A stretch of DNA of 64,000 nucleotides from Clarkia xantiana subsp. parviflora (taxonomy: Eukaryota > Streptophyta > Magnoliopsida > Myrtales > Onagraceae). Below are positions 24,284 through 36,629 of this stretch, piece by piece. The notes under the pieces were generated by a model. It was not told the DNA's origin. It did not search any database and saw nothing but the letters and a program-made list of their open reading frames with translations. The translations under genes were made by a program, and so were the position numbers. Position 1 is the first letter of the stretch; each line of letters opens with the position of its first letter. Where the stretch lies: assembly GCA_036873135.1 (NCBI GenBank), contig JAPTYO010000004.1, forward strand, positions 36,861,105-36,925,104, read 5' to 3'.

Positions 24284-25064
24284 TGTTGGGACGTAGATAT
24301 CGGGGCATCTGGATGTCAGCCTGAATGTCGATCCCACGGGTATAATTTATTTGCAACGACCCGTTTTCCTTCGCTCTTCTTGTAATCCATTCCTTCGCGA
24401 ACCTGCACGAGGGGTAAGCTGGGGGTGGATCCGACGAACCCTCTCAGATGCTTAAATAAGTACAGTATTTCTAGAGAGAGAAACTAGAGAGAAGGCATAG
24501 CTCAAATGTGCAAAAGTTTATAATGTGTAGAATGAGAAATCTTGAGCTCTATATATAGGCCTCAATGGGGATTAAGGCAGTTAATGATGTCATCAATCTC
24601 TAAGCGTGTTTTATTCATAGATAACGAAGGGTTTAAGTCCTTGTAAACATGGGAGAGTTCATAGTGTTGTGTAGGGGCCACGTATGTGAAGCGTTGACAA
24701 GTCCTTCAAAGGTGTGGTCCGAACGACAATCATTCGTACGTCGCGTACACCCCTCGGTCAGACGTTTTGATCCCACTGGGAAGTGCCGGGGTCAGACTAG
24801 TCCTATCCTAGTATGCTAGGATAGGACTAGCTAGTCCGATCCTAGCATGCTAGGATCGGACAAGATGGGATCGGACTAGCTGGTCCGATCCTAGCAAGCT
24901 AGGACCAGACCCGTTATGGTCTGGACGGTGTTTTTTTTCCGTCTGGCCGTTTTCTTCCACAGGTGGTGTGTTCGGGGCAAAATTTCGATATGCAATCGTG
25001 CGTTTGGTTATCGTGGCAATCAAATCTGAACTAAAACGAGTTCAAATTGGGCGTATATCCATCA
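24284..25064 (-). mobile_element. LTR of a Tat-like element, minus orientation
   Basis: On the minus strand the segment starts TGATGGATATACGCCC and ends ...CCCAACA, immediately before CTTGGCCCCGTCTGTGGG, a primer-binding-like site at 24266-24283. The U5-like part carries TTATTTAAGCATCTGAGAGG, related to the other two LTRs in the window. No partner LTR of the same element is seen. Confidence 0.72.
24797..24905. repeat. Series of palindromes in the minus-strand LTR
   Basis: Palindrome one spans 24797-24830 (half-site CTAGTCCTATCCTAG, one mismatch). Palindrome two spans 24834-24861 (half-site GTCCGATCCTAGCA, perfect). Two further imperfect copies of the GTCCGATC/GATCGGAC unit follow. Neighbouring palindromes differ by compensated changes (TAT/ATA against CGAT/ATCG). 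Confidence 0.9.
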
Positions 25065-25546
25065 GTCCTGAACCCGTCCCAAATTAGATAGTCCCGACCA
25101 AGGCAGGACTTTTTCAAAAGTTTAACATCGGGTTAGGGTTAGGGGTAATAATGAGAAATCCCGAAAACTAGGGCTATGGACATTTTTCTAAAAAGTCCTG
25201 CCCATTTCTTTCTACCTTCTCTTTCTTTCCTTGATTTTAATTTTTTGATTTAATTATATTTTGTATAAAAAACGAATAGAGAAACGTAATATTTCTTGTA
25301 GAGCAGCGTAGGAGCTTGGATAAAATCTAAATACGTAGAAAGTCTACATGACAATGCCACAATAACAATGAGACACTTAATATAGATGTAGACCAATAAT
25401 AACCTTTTAATTTGACATGTAAATGATATATTTTATTATTAGTTGTCAATATTTCAGAATTTCAAGTAGCAAAAAAAAAAAAAAAATTCAGAATTTTTAA
25501 CCAAATGGAATAATAATTTAAAGATTTTTTTTTGCTAAAGAATATA
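25065..25546. other. Flanking AT-rich DNA with a diverged repeat
   Basis: The stretch 25065-25205 shares phrases (GAACCCGTCC, CTAGGGC..ACATTTTTCTAAAAAGTC) with 21440-21570, so the inverted LTR pair may have landed in, or between, copies of another repeat. Nothing else is identified. Confidence 0.35.
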
Positions 25547-28316
25547 ATCTGTATATTATATAAATTCGGAATGAAAGATAATAACATGAGAAATTTAGAG
25601 CTGCCACGTTAGCATGATGAACCAATCAGAAGTTGCCACATCATTTAATATTATTTTTGCCAAAAATCAATTTAAAAGCCCTAGAAAGAAGAACTTATGC
25701 CAAAAATCAATTTAGTCAATTTAAAAAGCCTAGAAAGAAGACTTTTGATCGCATGAGCTTTTTGAATTATCTTCGCATTTACTTATTGCTGGAGCTCTCT
25801 TCTCTCTTACAGCATCGAAGCGTCTCTCAAGTCTCAAGGTCTTCAAAATTGCTTCTACCCATGCAGCAGCACAAAGATTAAGAGATGAGCTGAGGAATAT
25901 ACCGAATTCTGCTAGCTTCAATTCATTCGGTTGATGACTTGATGTATTCCTGATATATGAGGCTTCAATTTATCCAGGCTAAAAAAAACGAAGCGTCAGA
26001 TGGATCAGCAATGTAAATATTCAACAGGTTCAATGAATCCCTTTATCATCATTTAGTTCAATTCAGTCTGGGTATTGATAATGCTTCAGTTTCTCCAGAT
26101 TCAATAAATGAAGCGTGACTCAAGTTGATCAATGAGTAAATTTTCACCAGGTTAAATGAATTCCCAATTTCAATTTGTACCGAATTAGATTTCTTCTACC
26201 AAGACCAAACATCAGAATTTTGAAGCGTCTCTACTTTGGAAAGGTCAAAGCTTTCAATCATCAGCATTAAAAAGAGCAAATGATTCAATCAACGTTAAGA
26301 ATGGCAAATGATTCAATCGACGAAGGAGATTCTTTAGGTTGTTCTGTAAGGCTAAGAGCAAAATTGAGCAATGAAATGTCTGTTTTTGAACAAAGATCAT
26401 ATAAGCTTATTTTCTGTTAATTATTATCAATTTTAATTAAGCTCTGAAATACATTGTTCTTTCCTCTAGAATCTATTTTTGCATACATATAATTGTTGGT
26501 GACATTGATTTGTGCTAAATTTTTCTTACCTCGGTTTTTACCTCTGGTTCCAGTTTTACTTTTTCATTGCCCACGTACTTATCTGCGTATTTTGAAAATG
26601 GAAAGTTTGTCCAATTGATTGAATACATAATATGTTCTTCTTTAAGATTTATTATAATCTACTTGTATCCGTATGAAGTTGTAATCAAGACATTTTGTTG
26701 ATAGTTCTTGGGACGCAAATCACCTGAATAGACGATGGAAGTTGGATTGCGAAGCATCTCCATGTTAGTTGTTGTCAGTCTGTATATAAATTATCGCGGG
26801 TATGTATCTGAAGCAGTAAATTTACGCAGGTTTGAATCTTTATCTCATGGAAATTTAAGTTTGATTCTTTAACTAAAATTATTGATGATTTGTTTCAATT
26901 TTCATTGCTGGTCTGAAACCACTGCGAAGAAAGACATGAAATCGTTTAGGTCAGTTTAGGCTAATGATAATGCATTAAATGTATGTTTTAGGATGATGCA
27001 ATATTGGGGTTTAGATACTTGATTATTTAAACGATATTGTTAAATAATCATCATCACCATAAAAAAAAAAATTGTTCATTTTTTCTTTTATTTAAGATTG
27101 CTATAGGTACATTGGGAACATTCATTCGCAAGTTAATGAACTTCTTCTCCAAGAGGTCTTCTCATGTAAACAGGTTCTATCGAGGGATGTAAGCTTATTA
27201 GAAAAGAGAAGGTTAGCTTTAACGATTCAGAGTTTTACCTTTTTCACTCAGTAATGAATTGCAGGTAAACTATGCTCTTAAACCTGGTTACATCCATTTT
27301 GAATAAAATAATATTTCATCTCTTTGGTTCTTAAGGATCTCTATTGGATTTATTATCAAAATTCTTAAAACATTTTCTTGCAGTCCTCATATGGCTTTGT
27401 AGATTAATTTGAAGTTTGATCGTTGATGTACTACACTTGCTATAGTTTCTTTAAATGAATGGCATTCGTAAGTTTGAGCTATAGTCTTCTTTTCCATAGC
27501 ACACCTATATGTAAACTTATGTCAAGTTGTTCTTTCAGGGTTTGGGCAGCCTATTAAAGTTAACTGGACATATGCAAGCAGCCAAATGGAAGATACATCA
27601 GGTCTGTATATATGATGCATCCTTAAAGAATCTCTATTTGCCAGGATCCTTTGCAACACTATTTGCATCATTCTCTGTCTATTCTAGGTTTCAGGTCTCT
27701 GTAATTCATGCTTATAAATTATTGCACTCTTGGAGTAGAAATATGGATGCATCTCACAAAGCTATCATTTTTTTTCATTAATCAAACTAGACCAAAATTT
27801 ATGATTTTGTATATTTTATTATGATGTATTAGTTAAACACGGTGCTTTAAATGGAGAAATCTATGCTGCATGGGTGAGGTAGTGCATGATCACAACTTCC
27901 AATTATCAAATAAGTGCAAGATCTTTAGTGTAAATCCGGTTACAGTAAGTTGCATAAAAATCTTACTTTCATGATACTTTCTCAAAATTTTATATAAGTG
28001 TTTTTTCATGACTTAATTTCAGAATTTATCTTAAGAGATGCTCTATGAAACTCAGTATGGATGAAGAAGAAATTCGTAGAAAGATGAATTGATGGGTTAA
28101 GAGAAACATGTTATACTATTAAGAAAAAAAAAACAACAATGTTGAAGAGATCATAACATAGTAGGGTTGGAGGTTGATTATTACTAAGTTTTATCCTTTC
28201 ATTATTAAATATATTTTAATCCCATAATATGTAAGTAATATGGGTTAAGATTAACAATTATATATTATTTATTTATATATATATATATATATAAAGGCAC
28301 CCGAGCGACCCTAGTA
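25547..28316 (-). mobile_element. Helitron-like block, minus orientation (tentative)
   Basis: Read on the minus strand the block begins ATTACTAGGGTCGCTCGGGT next to a (TA)n run and ends with an AATTTATATAATATACAGATTA edge. A TTGGTTCATCATGCTAACGTGGC phrase lies shortly before that end, matching the layout at 21000-21105. The interior (25.7-28.1 kb) is AT-rich with scattered intron- and exon-like sequence but no supported gene. No Rep/helicase is present. Confidence 0.35.
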
Positions 28317-28404
28317 ATAATATATGTTTTTTTTATTGGGGCTAAAGTCCTAGTAATATATATGTATATATAATAGAAGATGATGAGTCATAATGTATTA
28401 TTGT

Positions 28405-28450
28405 TGGGCTCACAAATGAGCCCGGCCCGATTATGAAGTAATTTTGGGCC
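28405..28450. promoter_or_regulatory. TGGGCY (site II-like) cluster upstream of GrpE
   Basis: TGGGCT lies at 28405-28410 and TGGGCC at 28445-28450, with a CCCGGCCCG core between. Such TGGGCY pairs are common TCP-binding elements in promoters of plant housekeeping and organelle-related genes. They lie about 180-225 bp before the ATG, so they may be promoter or leader. Confidence 0.5.
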
Positions 28451-28630
28451 AGAAGAAAAGTTGACTAGAAGCTTCCTCTTGGATGTAGCCTCTCCGGCGC
28501 AGCAGTCAACTTCCATCGATTGATTGATTGGAGAGGTCTTGGAGACTTCTACTATTATCCCCAACTTCACCACCACCAACCTCCCCTTCCTTCTTCTACC
28601 AATTCCGCATTTTTCCATTTTCTCCGAACC

Positions 28631-30896
28631 ATGGCCACGGTCTTCAGAACTACGGCCATTGGAGCAGCGGCTCCGCCGCGCATGCTTCCACTCTCCTCCA
28701 AGCCCTCGAAAGTGATGGCAGTCTCGTTTAGGCAAAGAAGCATCAGACCTGGCCATTATGCTTCTCTCCGACTCTCCCGCGGCTCTTCTCTACGGTTTGG
28801 GAATTTCGTTGCTCTCGCTGCCTCCGGTGATACTGAGACCACGGAAGTGGAGATTGAAGAACCTCAGCTCGAGGTATAATTCATGTTCATTTTATTTTTT
28901 TATCCATTTTACTGATTGAAGATTTGACATTCCTCTGCGACTGCGTCGTAGTTTTGCAATTAATGTGAAACTGCTTATTCCTTCCGCTATTGTTGAGGTT
29001 TAGCGACGGGCTGGACAGCTTGTATTTGGAGCCTTATCCCTTGCAAAGAATTGGGTTTTCTCAGTTCTCCTGAACTGTTCTTTGTGTGTTTTTTAACACC
29101 AAAGAAGTGGATATACAGATGTAGCTACTAGCTTTCTCCATAAAACCTCAAGTAATACTTTGGCTGGTTAGATGAAGTTGCCTTAGAAATACAGGCGCCA
29201 TGTGGAACCTAGGACTTAAAAGTGGTGTTTGTTGTTATTACTAGTGACGGTACTGGCAATTGGACATTACCCGGAGAAGGGCTTGGTTGTGACTTCTCAA
29301 TAATCTAGACAAAGGATAGGCTAAGGGTATTAGTAGTTTAGCCTTTCAAAGAAATATGTTGGATTGATAATTCATGAAGGTAGACTTTGATTTGACAGAG
29401 AGGTGAAGTGTGAGTTGGTAACAATCTTGTGCTTGTGAATACTCTAGTCTTAAGAGAACATTCTCATAGAGAACTGCGTTAGACTTGTGCCTTCCTCAAA
29501 TAGCAGGAATACAAATGTGACTTACATATGTTTTATGGATATTTTATATTTTTTGTTTGTATTTATATATTTTTTTGGAATGTCCATCGGTATCTCGTGT
29601 GTACATCTTTTAGTAATCCTTCATGCCCCATTGATGATATAAAAGTTGCTTGTGCTTGCCACTAACTTATTTGTGCAATAGGACTCTGGTGTTGATGCAA
29701 CTGGCACAGAAGATGTCGCAGTTGAGTCAGAAGATGATGCTCCTGCAGCTACAGAGGAATCACCTGATTCTGCCTTTTTAGCTGTACTTAAATCCTTCCG
29801 AGAAGCTATAGTAAGCAACGATGAGTCAAAGGCTGCTGAAATAGAAGACTATTTAAAGTCCATTGAGGATGAGAAAACTTCTCTTGAAACCAAGGTGGCT
29901 GCTTTATCCGCGGAGCTTTCAGTTGAGAGGGATCGTGTTCTTAGGATTAGCGCGGACTTTGAAAATTTCCGAAAGAGAACAGATAGGGAACGCCTTTCCC
30001 TGGTATCAAATGCTCAGGGGGAAGTAGTTGAGAACTTCTTGCCCGTACTGGACAACTTTGAGAGAGCCAAGACACAAATTAAGGTGGAGACTGAGGGAGA
30101 AGAGAAGATAACTAATAGCTATCAGAGTATATATAAGCAGTTCACTGAAGTGCTTGGCTCTCTTGGTGTTGTTCCTGTGGAGACAGTTTCCAACCCATTC
30201 AATCCACTGGTAAGTCAAACTTTTGTTAAAGCAAATTGGAATTTTTGTTTAGTTAATTTAAATCTCAGTTATTATCTGCAATCTCAAAAGTCATGCCAAC
30301 TTTAGGCATTGCTTGAGAAATAATGAGTAATCTCAGCTGTTACATAACAAATGTTCTGTCGAGTCACTGGGTTTAATTATGCAGGGGAACTACCGAGTTG
30401 GATCGAAAATCAGTCGAGTAGTTCAGGAAGTTTGTTCAGGTTTCAAGGCCTGGATTGGCTTTTAGTGCAAAGAAATTCTCGACTGGTTGGGTGCCAACTG
30501 GGTGAGTTCATACATGTTGCATACAACTTCTGATCAGTTCTCCTCATAGAGACAGAGACTTATCAGCTGGAGATTTGCATTAGTTATGAAAAAGAAGTTG
30601 TTCGATATTTCCTTTATGTATATCTGTTTGATTATACCCTGTAATGTAATGTAATGTAATGGGTTTGTTATCATTTTATTTTGGACAAATAGGTCCATGA
30701 AGCGATTATGCAGGAAGAATCTACGGAATATGAAGAAGGTATCATATTACAAGAATTCCGTAAAGGTTTCAAGCTTGGAGACAGACTGTTGCGCCCATCA
30801 ATGGTGAAGGTATCGGCTGGGCCGGGGCCTACAAAGGCAGAGGAAGCCCCTGCTGCTGGAGAAGAGGGTGTTGAAGAAACAACAGAATCTTCTTGA
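28631..30896 (+). CDS. GrpE: Plastid GrpE-type nucleotide exchange factor, 3 exons
   Basis: Predicted exchange factor that releases ADP from plastid Hsp70 during protein import and folding in the stroma. Exons 28631-28873, 29682-30209 and 30693-30896 join in phase 0 with GT-AG introns and give 324 aa. The first roughly 55 residues are rich in Ser, Arg and Ala and poor in acidic residues, then FVALAASGDTE, as in a chloroplast transit peptide and cleavage region. An acidic linker (to about 115) precedes a helical part with DFENFRKRTDRER (around 172) and VVENFLPVLDNFERA (around 196). The family signature F-N-P-x2-H-x-A-I ... G-F-x3-D-x2-L-R-P-S-M-V-K-V spans the exon 2/3 junction, which confirms that splice. 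The frame is intact. The ATG at 28631 is chosen because it begins the transit peptide; the open frame extends upstream to another ATG at 28520. Confidence 0.93.
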
Positions 30897-31415
30897 AGAC
30901 ATTCGCAGCAAGGTACCTTTGAATATCAATTATTATTTTTTGTGTCATTCTGGCATGATATTAAGTTTTGTAAGATGCAAGAAGAGGAATTTGGTGTTTA
31001 TTCTGTCAAAATGGTTGCGGAAGAAGCAAGTGTACGGACAATGTTGTTTGCATTGTCAAAATTCATCTTTCACATATGTAGAAGCAGAACCAGTCTGTCT
31101 GGTACCAATCCAATCTGAGTAATAAGCAATTAATTAGAATCAGATTAGAAAGCTCGAGTTCTTCAAGTACTCCACTAGTTGAGTTTCATAGTTGATGAAA
31201 TATATAGTTTGGATTCATGTAATGTTGGATATTACGCCACATATTACAAACCAAATCATGTAATGTGAGCATTTATAATGTGAGTTTGATAGGAATTAGT
31301 AGAGGAAACTGCGGAAATTCGTAACAATGTTAGATTATGTCAAAAACGAATATAGTCCTTGGGTCTTGAGGACCCTAATCGTGACTGAGGGTACGATAAG
31401 TTACTATTATAATTA
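30897..31415 (+). other. GrpE 3' UTR and downstream DNA
   Basis: This is sequence after the TGA at 30894-30896. It has no separate gene; a short open frame here overlaps the end of the GrpE CDS in another phase and is not supported. Confidence 0.5.
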
Positions 31416-32331
31416 GGGTCAATAATCTGGGAGAGGTCTGAAGTTTGAACCATGTGAATTTGAAAGGTCTGGAGTTTGAATTGGTGATAATAGAGGTCTG
31501 AAGTTTCGACTTGTAGATAATAGAGGTCTCCGCTAAAATTAACGGAAATTGGTAATGTGCTTGACATGTGACCAGAAATAAAATTAAGTTCCAAAAATGC
31601 CCTTCTTCACCTTACATGCTTGAATGAAAATGCGAAAGTGCCCTTAATGCCATCACCAACTCCGGCGACCACCACGCAACTCCGGCGATCACCACTCAGC
31701 TCCGGCGACCGCCACCCAACTCCGACGACCACCACCTGGCTCTGACGACCACCACCCAACTCCGGCGACCACCACCCAACTCCGGCGATCACCACTCAGC
31801 TCCGGCGACCACCAACCGGCTCCGACGACCACCACCCAGCTCCGGCGACCACAACCGTGGCCCCAGGTCGGAGCCACAGAGCTCCGATGTGGGCCCGATC
31901 GGGGCAGATGACTTCGATTTGGGCCCAATCGGGGCCGTGGTGGCAGTCGTCGGAGTTGGGTGGGGTCGCCAGACTGTGAGTGGTGGTCGCCGGAGTTGGG
32001 ATTAGTCGCCAGAATTGGGTGGTGGTCGCCGGAGTTGGGTGGTGGCCGGCGGGAGCCGTGGTGGTGGTCGGAGTTGGTTTATGTTTTAGTTAGCGAAATG
32101 GGTATTTTTGTCATTTCACGTTCCATTAATTAAACTTTTAATTTATTTAAAATATTGTCAATGGGTAAATCTGACATTTCACGTGATTCTATTAAATTTG
32201 ACATAAAATTTGGACGGAAAACCTTAAATTTACAAAGTCGAAACTCCAGACCTCTGTTATCTCCAATTCAAACTTCAGACCTCTTTAATTCACATGACCC
32301 AAACTTCCCCTCCCACCCAGGTTATTGGCCC
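31416..32331. mobile_element. MULE-type MITE with GC-rich core
   Basis: The ends are GGGTCAATAATCTGGG and, at the right, CCCAGGTTATTGGCCC. A near-exact 9-bp duplication, TTATAATTA/TTATAACTA, lies at 31407-31415 and 32332-32340. Both arms carry AGGTCTG(A/G)AGTTTGAA motifs. The core (31656-32065) is a GC-rich tandem of a CTCCGGCGACCACCACC unit and its inverse. There is no transposase. Confidence 0.82.
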
Positions 32332-32450
32332 TTATAACTACTCATTATTACTATTTTTAATATTTGTATTTTAACTACGTTGATACACAATCATACATTT
32401 TAATTTAAATATTACACTTCATATTAATTGGTTTTGTATAATTTTGTAAG

Positions 32451-32624
32451 TGTTACGAAAGTAGAGAGATAATAAAAAAGAGAATTTATTGATGTGTTTA
32501 ATTCACATACATGTTCTTTATATAGGGTTACATATTCTTGAAGAACAAATCAAAGCAATATAAGGAAAGTCTATATAAGAAATATATACATAATATTGAA
32601 TATCCATAAAATATATTCTTAACA
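32451..32624 (-). mobile_element. Short LTR of a decayed Ty1/copia element
   Basis: On the minus strand this 174-bp segment begins TGTTAAGAATATATTT and ends TTTCGTAACA, bounded by TGTTA/TAACA. It is preceded by a purine stretch, AATGGGGAG, as expected for a polypurine tract next to a 3' LTR. Confidence 0.65.
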
Positions 32625-33192
32625 CTCCCCATTGGATGTTCATAAGGAAATTGTGCATCTTTAAAACCACGGATAAAAATTTAGTGAAGGAAAAAGAGTA
32701 CACAATTACGGATTTCTTTTGTAAGCTGCCTCGTTAAAAGCCTTACCAGGAAAACCCAGTGGGATAAAACATTGATTAATGAAAAAAGAGTGCAGCAATG
32801 GAGATTCTCCACTTGATGTTGACATCATATAATATTTAAGTCGGTGCTATCTAATTTTGTTTACCAATATTCCAAATGTCCTAATCAGTAAAGCCTCTGT
32901 GAAAATATCTGCTAAAATAATCATTGGAACAAATTTGTCGGATGGTAACGTCACGTTTCTTCTTAACATCGTGGATGAAAAATAACTTGGGAAAATATGT
33001 TTCGTCTTGTCTCCTTTGATGTAACATTATTCTTCAATTGGAGCTTTATAATCTATATTATTTTTATATATACAAAATATAATGGTAAATTTCATGATAT
33101 AACTTGCATTTTGCATAGCCAACTTATCTAAGACTTGATTCAATCCGATAATAAACTCATGTAATTTGTCCCTCAGAGATACATAAATATTT

Positions 33193-34153
33193 GGGTTAAG
33201 AACACAATAGGGGCCTGAATGTTTGCCCATGTTGCCAAAAGGGGTCTGAATTGAAAATACGTATTATTAAGGGTCTGAATTTTGAGTTTTGTGTTTTTTC
33301 AAGTCTCCGTCCAAATTTTCTGTTAAATCTAACAGAATCACGTGAAAAGACAAAAATACCCTTTTGTAATTATTATACAATTTAATTAATAAAATGTGAA
33401 ATGTCTAAACTACCCCTACACACTAATTATGCCCTTAAGGCCACCACGCTCCGGCCACCGCCCGGCGACCACCACCCGGCTCCGGCGACCACCACTGGCC
33501 TCCGGCGACCGCCACCGGCCAAAAAAGCTCCGATTGGAGCTCCGAAGCTCCGATCGGAGCCAAAAAAGCTCTGATCGGGGCCACAGGGCTCCGATCTGGA
33601 GCCCTGTGGCTTCGATCGGGAGCCACAGAGCTCCGATCGGAGCTTTGTGGCTCCGACCGGAGCTCCAAGGCTCCGACCGGAGCTCCAAGGCTCCGACCGG
33701 AGCTCCAAAGCTCCGATCGGAGCTTTTTTGCTCTGATCGGAGCTTTTTTGCTCTGATCGGAGCTTCTCGGTCGTCGCCGGAGGTCGGTGGTGGTCGCCGG
33801 AGGCCGGTGGTGGTCGCCGGAGGTCGGTGGTGGTCGCCGGAGGCCGGTGGTGGTCGCCGGAGTCGGGGTGGTGGTGGTCGCCAGAGCTGTGGTGGTTTAA
33901 AGGGTATTTTCGTCATTTTAGTCAAACATATGAGAGACCCACTTTGGTCAAAGGGCATTTTCGGGTTTTCAAATTATTTTTGGTCACATGCTTGGCATGT
34001 GACCACTTTCCGTCACTTTTAACAGAAAAAATAGACGGAGACCTCAATTATACACAAAACTCAAAATTCAGGCCCTTAATAATACGTTTTTTCAATTCAG
34101 ACCCTTTTTGGCAACATGAGCAAACATTCAGGCCCCAGTTGTGTTCTTAACCC
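33193..34153. mobile_element. MULE-type MITE with palindromic GC-rich core
   Basis: The ends are GGGTTAAGAACACAAT and ATTGTGTTCTTAACCC-like (AACTGGG variant inside), with the exact 9-bp duplication TAAATATTT at 33184-33192 and 34154-34162. The arms carry AAAGGGTCTGAATTGAA-type motifs in inverted order. The core (33440-33890) contains GCTCCGATCGGAGC palindromes flanked by CCGGCGACCACCAC and its complement. Long open frames on both strands here come from the repeats and are not genes. Confidence 0.9.
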
Positions 34154-36629
34154 TAAATATTTTATTAACTTTGTTCCAATTTCACAATATTGGAGAAGAA
34201 CTAAATCTTGCTTATAATCAATAATACATCATATCTCTTGTAATTAGTAAGATATATTAGCGCTCTTGTAGCACTATATAAGGTACTTTTGGACCCTTGT
34301 GTTCTTCATTAATCTCACGAGGACGGAAAACATATTTATTCAATCTATCATTCTTACAACCATTAATGTACTCAATAGATGTGTTTAGCTATGCAAAACA
34401 ACTTTAAGATATTTTTTATTTTAGGAAAAGAATCTTACCAATCTCTTAAATACTTGATCTTCGGGCCGAGCCAAAATTTTATAATTTCAGTGCCTATCGT
34501 CTGAATTTTAACATCATCAACAAATTGATTTTATTTTAAACTCTTCAGGAGTTTCAATATCTTATAATTCTCCCCTCCCGCGATGCCTCTTTTCAGCTAT
34601 AGCGTGATCAACCCATCTTATCAAATATCAATTTGCTTTATTAGTATATTTATATTAGTATATATTCGCTACACTTTAGCTCAAATGTGTTATATAGTGG
34701 GGATAATATACCATAAACAATCTATTTATTATGTGGATTTCACTATCAAATTAGCCACCCAAATAGGCTATAAAATTATTCATATCATGAGACGCATATT
34801 AAAACCTTGTATGTACTGCCAACATAATGATGTATTTGAAATTTATTACTCCACCAAATTATTCATATAATAATTGTCATATTTCTGCGGAAAAGTATTT
34901 GTACCACAGATGGTGTCTGTCTTACGAGGCAATTTATGTATGCAGGAAATTATTTATATCCACTAACTTACACCTTTTGACATTTTTCATGCTCTTACTT
35001 GCGTCTTTTCAAACTTTGGCCAATCATAATGATTCTTTGACATATTAAGCTCAAAATCCTCGTCTTGTTTTATGAATTCACTCATGAATAATATTCAAAA
35101 CAGTTGTCGACAACTTGATATGCCTGTTCCATAAATTCCCATTAATGACATAACTTATCGATGTCTCTTTATTATAATTATTTTCAGGTAGCTGAACCAC
35201 TTCTGGTGTTTCATATTTAGTTATGTCTTTATTTTTTTTTTGGAAATCACCTCCATAATAAGACCATATTTATCTATTTCCTTTATATGCTCCATTCTTT
35301 TATCAATAAATTTTCTTTGGAACCGATATCACATGCTTCAGGCGTGAGTTATTTTCATTATAGTTTGTCCTACCGAGACATTTAAAGTGGAGCATTTGCA
35401 GCCGGTAATTGACTTATGACTTTTTGGGTATAACGTCACTAAATACTTAATTGACAATATTTGTAAATATTTATCTCTAAAATTCGGTTTCATATTCTCC
35501 TTGTGCGAGGATCAAAATGAGATAATAACATTTTTTTTTTCCAATCAATCTCTTTTTTTTTGCCAGCTATTTCTTTTCTCCCCCTAATGTTGAGAAAAGT
35601 TGTTCAACAGTGATAATCAACAACTCTTGCTTTAAATATATACCAGTCATTCTTCCCAATCAATTGTTTATATCAAACATTTTTTCCCCACCATTCCAGA
35701 CCTATCTTTGTGCGTTGCGGTGGAGCAATTTAAACACATATCGCACATCATAAAACTCATATATGGAAAATTTGTGACTTTAACAAAATTTTTGTTGTAA
35801 TGGGGAGAACTGTGATTTAACATTGGCTTGATGCGCAATTATACTGCCGTTTTCATAATAGCATGCATTTGTACACAATTTGCTCTCATTTGTAACATGT
35901 TAACTATATAATTGGAGGCTCAGTGTAACTTTTATGCTAAACTGCGAATATAGACACCAGTTGTCTAATTGTTATAATATATATTAACTTTCAATATCAT
36001 CATTCTTTACTATATAATCCGGAAACTTTTCACTTGCAATTTCATAAATGCAAATGTGACCATATAGTAGATGCATGTTTTAGTAATAGTATTGCGGTCC
36101 ACATTTCAGGTGAAAGGGCCCATATTCACATTTTATAATTTCCATAAATAAGGGGATTTTATCCCGAACTTAGTTGATGATGATCACATAATGAATTTTC
36201 CTTGAGAGTAAGTATCATAATAATTTATGGAGAATCTTCAGGTTCTTCCAAATAATTTATTTCGCAACGTAAGTGATCCGGAATGGTCTGTAACCGGTCA
36301 TGCCAAATATCATATTATATGGGTAAAACTTCTGATTTACCTCTATGCATCAGTATGCTTCTGGTTTACCAGAATATTTATCAATCATGCCAATATTGGC
36401 GGTAAACTTCTGTATTACCTGATATCTTTTTGTTTCGTATTACCGTAAGATTTATGACATGTATCTCTTGTAACATAATCCACATATTATTTTATTCATC
36501 TTCATCATAATGATAATTGCGGAGTAATCACATTCTTTATAATAATAATAATAATAAATGAATAAAGTATATGAAAGTATAAATAAAAGTAATGTATAAA
36601 GCATAATAATATAATTTCATATAAATGCT

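Noticed and set aside
25129..25147. Telomere-like GGGTTAGGGTTAGGGG
   Set aside because: Only two to three units, of TTAGGG and not the plant TTTAGGG type, inside a diverged repeat; too short for an interstitial telomere.
30371..30510. Possible extra GrpE exon between exons 2 and 3 (after TTATGCAG, ending before GTGAGT)
   Set aside because: The family signature is continuous across the 30209/30693 junction; adding this piece would break F-N-P-x2-H-x-A-I. It could at most be an alternative exon.
33396..34022. Long open frames on both strands (208 and 180 codons) rich in Arg, Pro, Ser
   Set aside because: They lie entirely in the GC-rich palindromic core of a MULE MITE with defined ends and target duplication; repeats without stops explain them.
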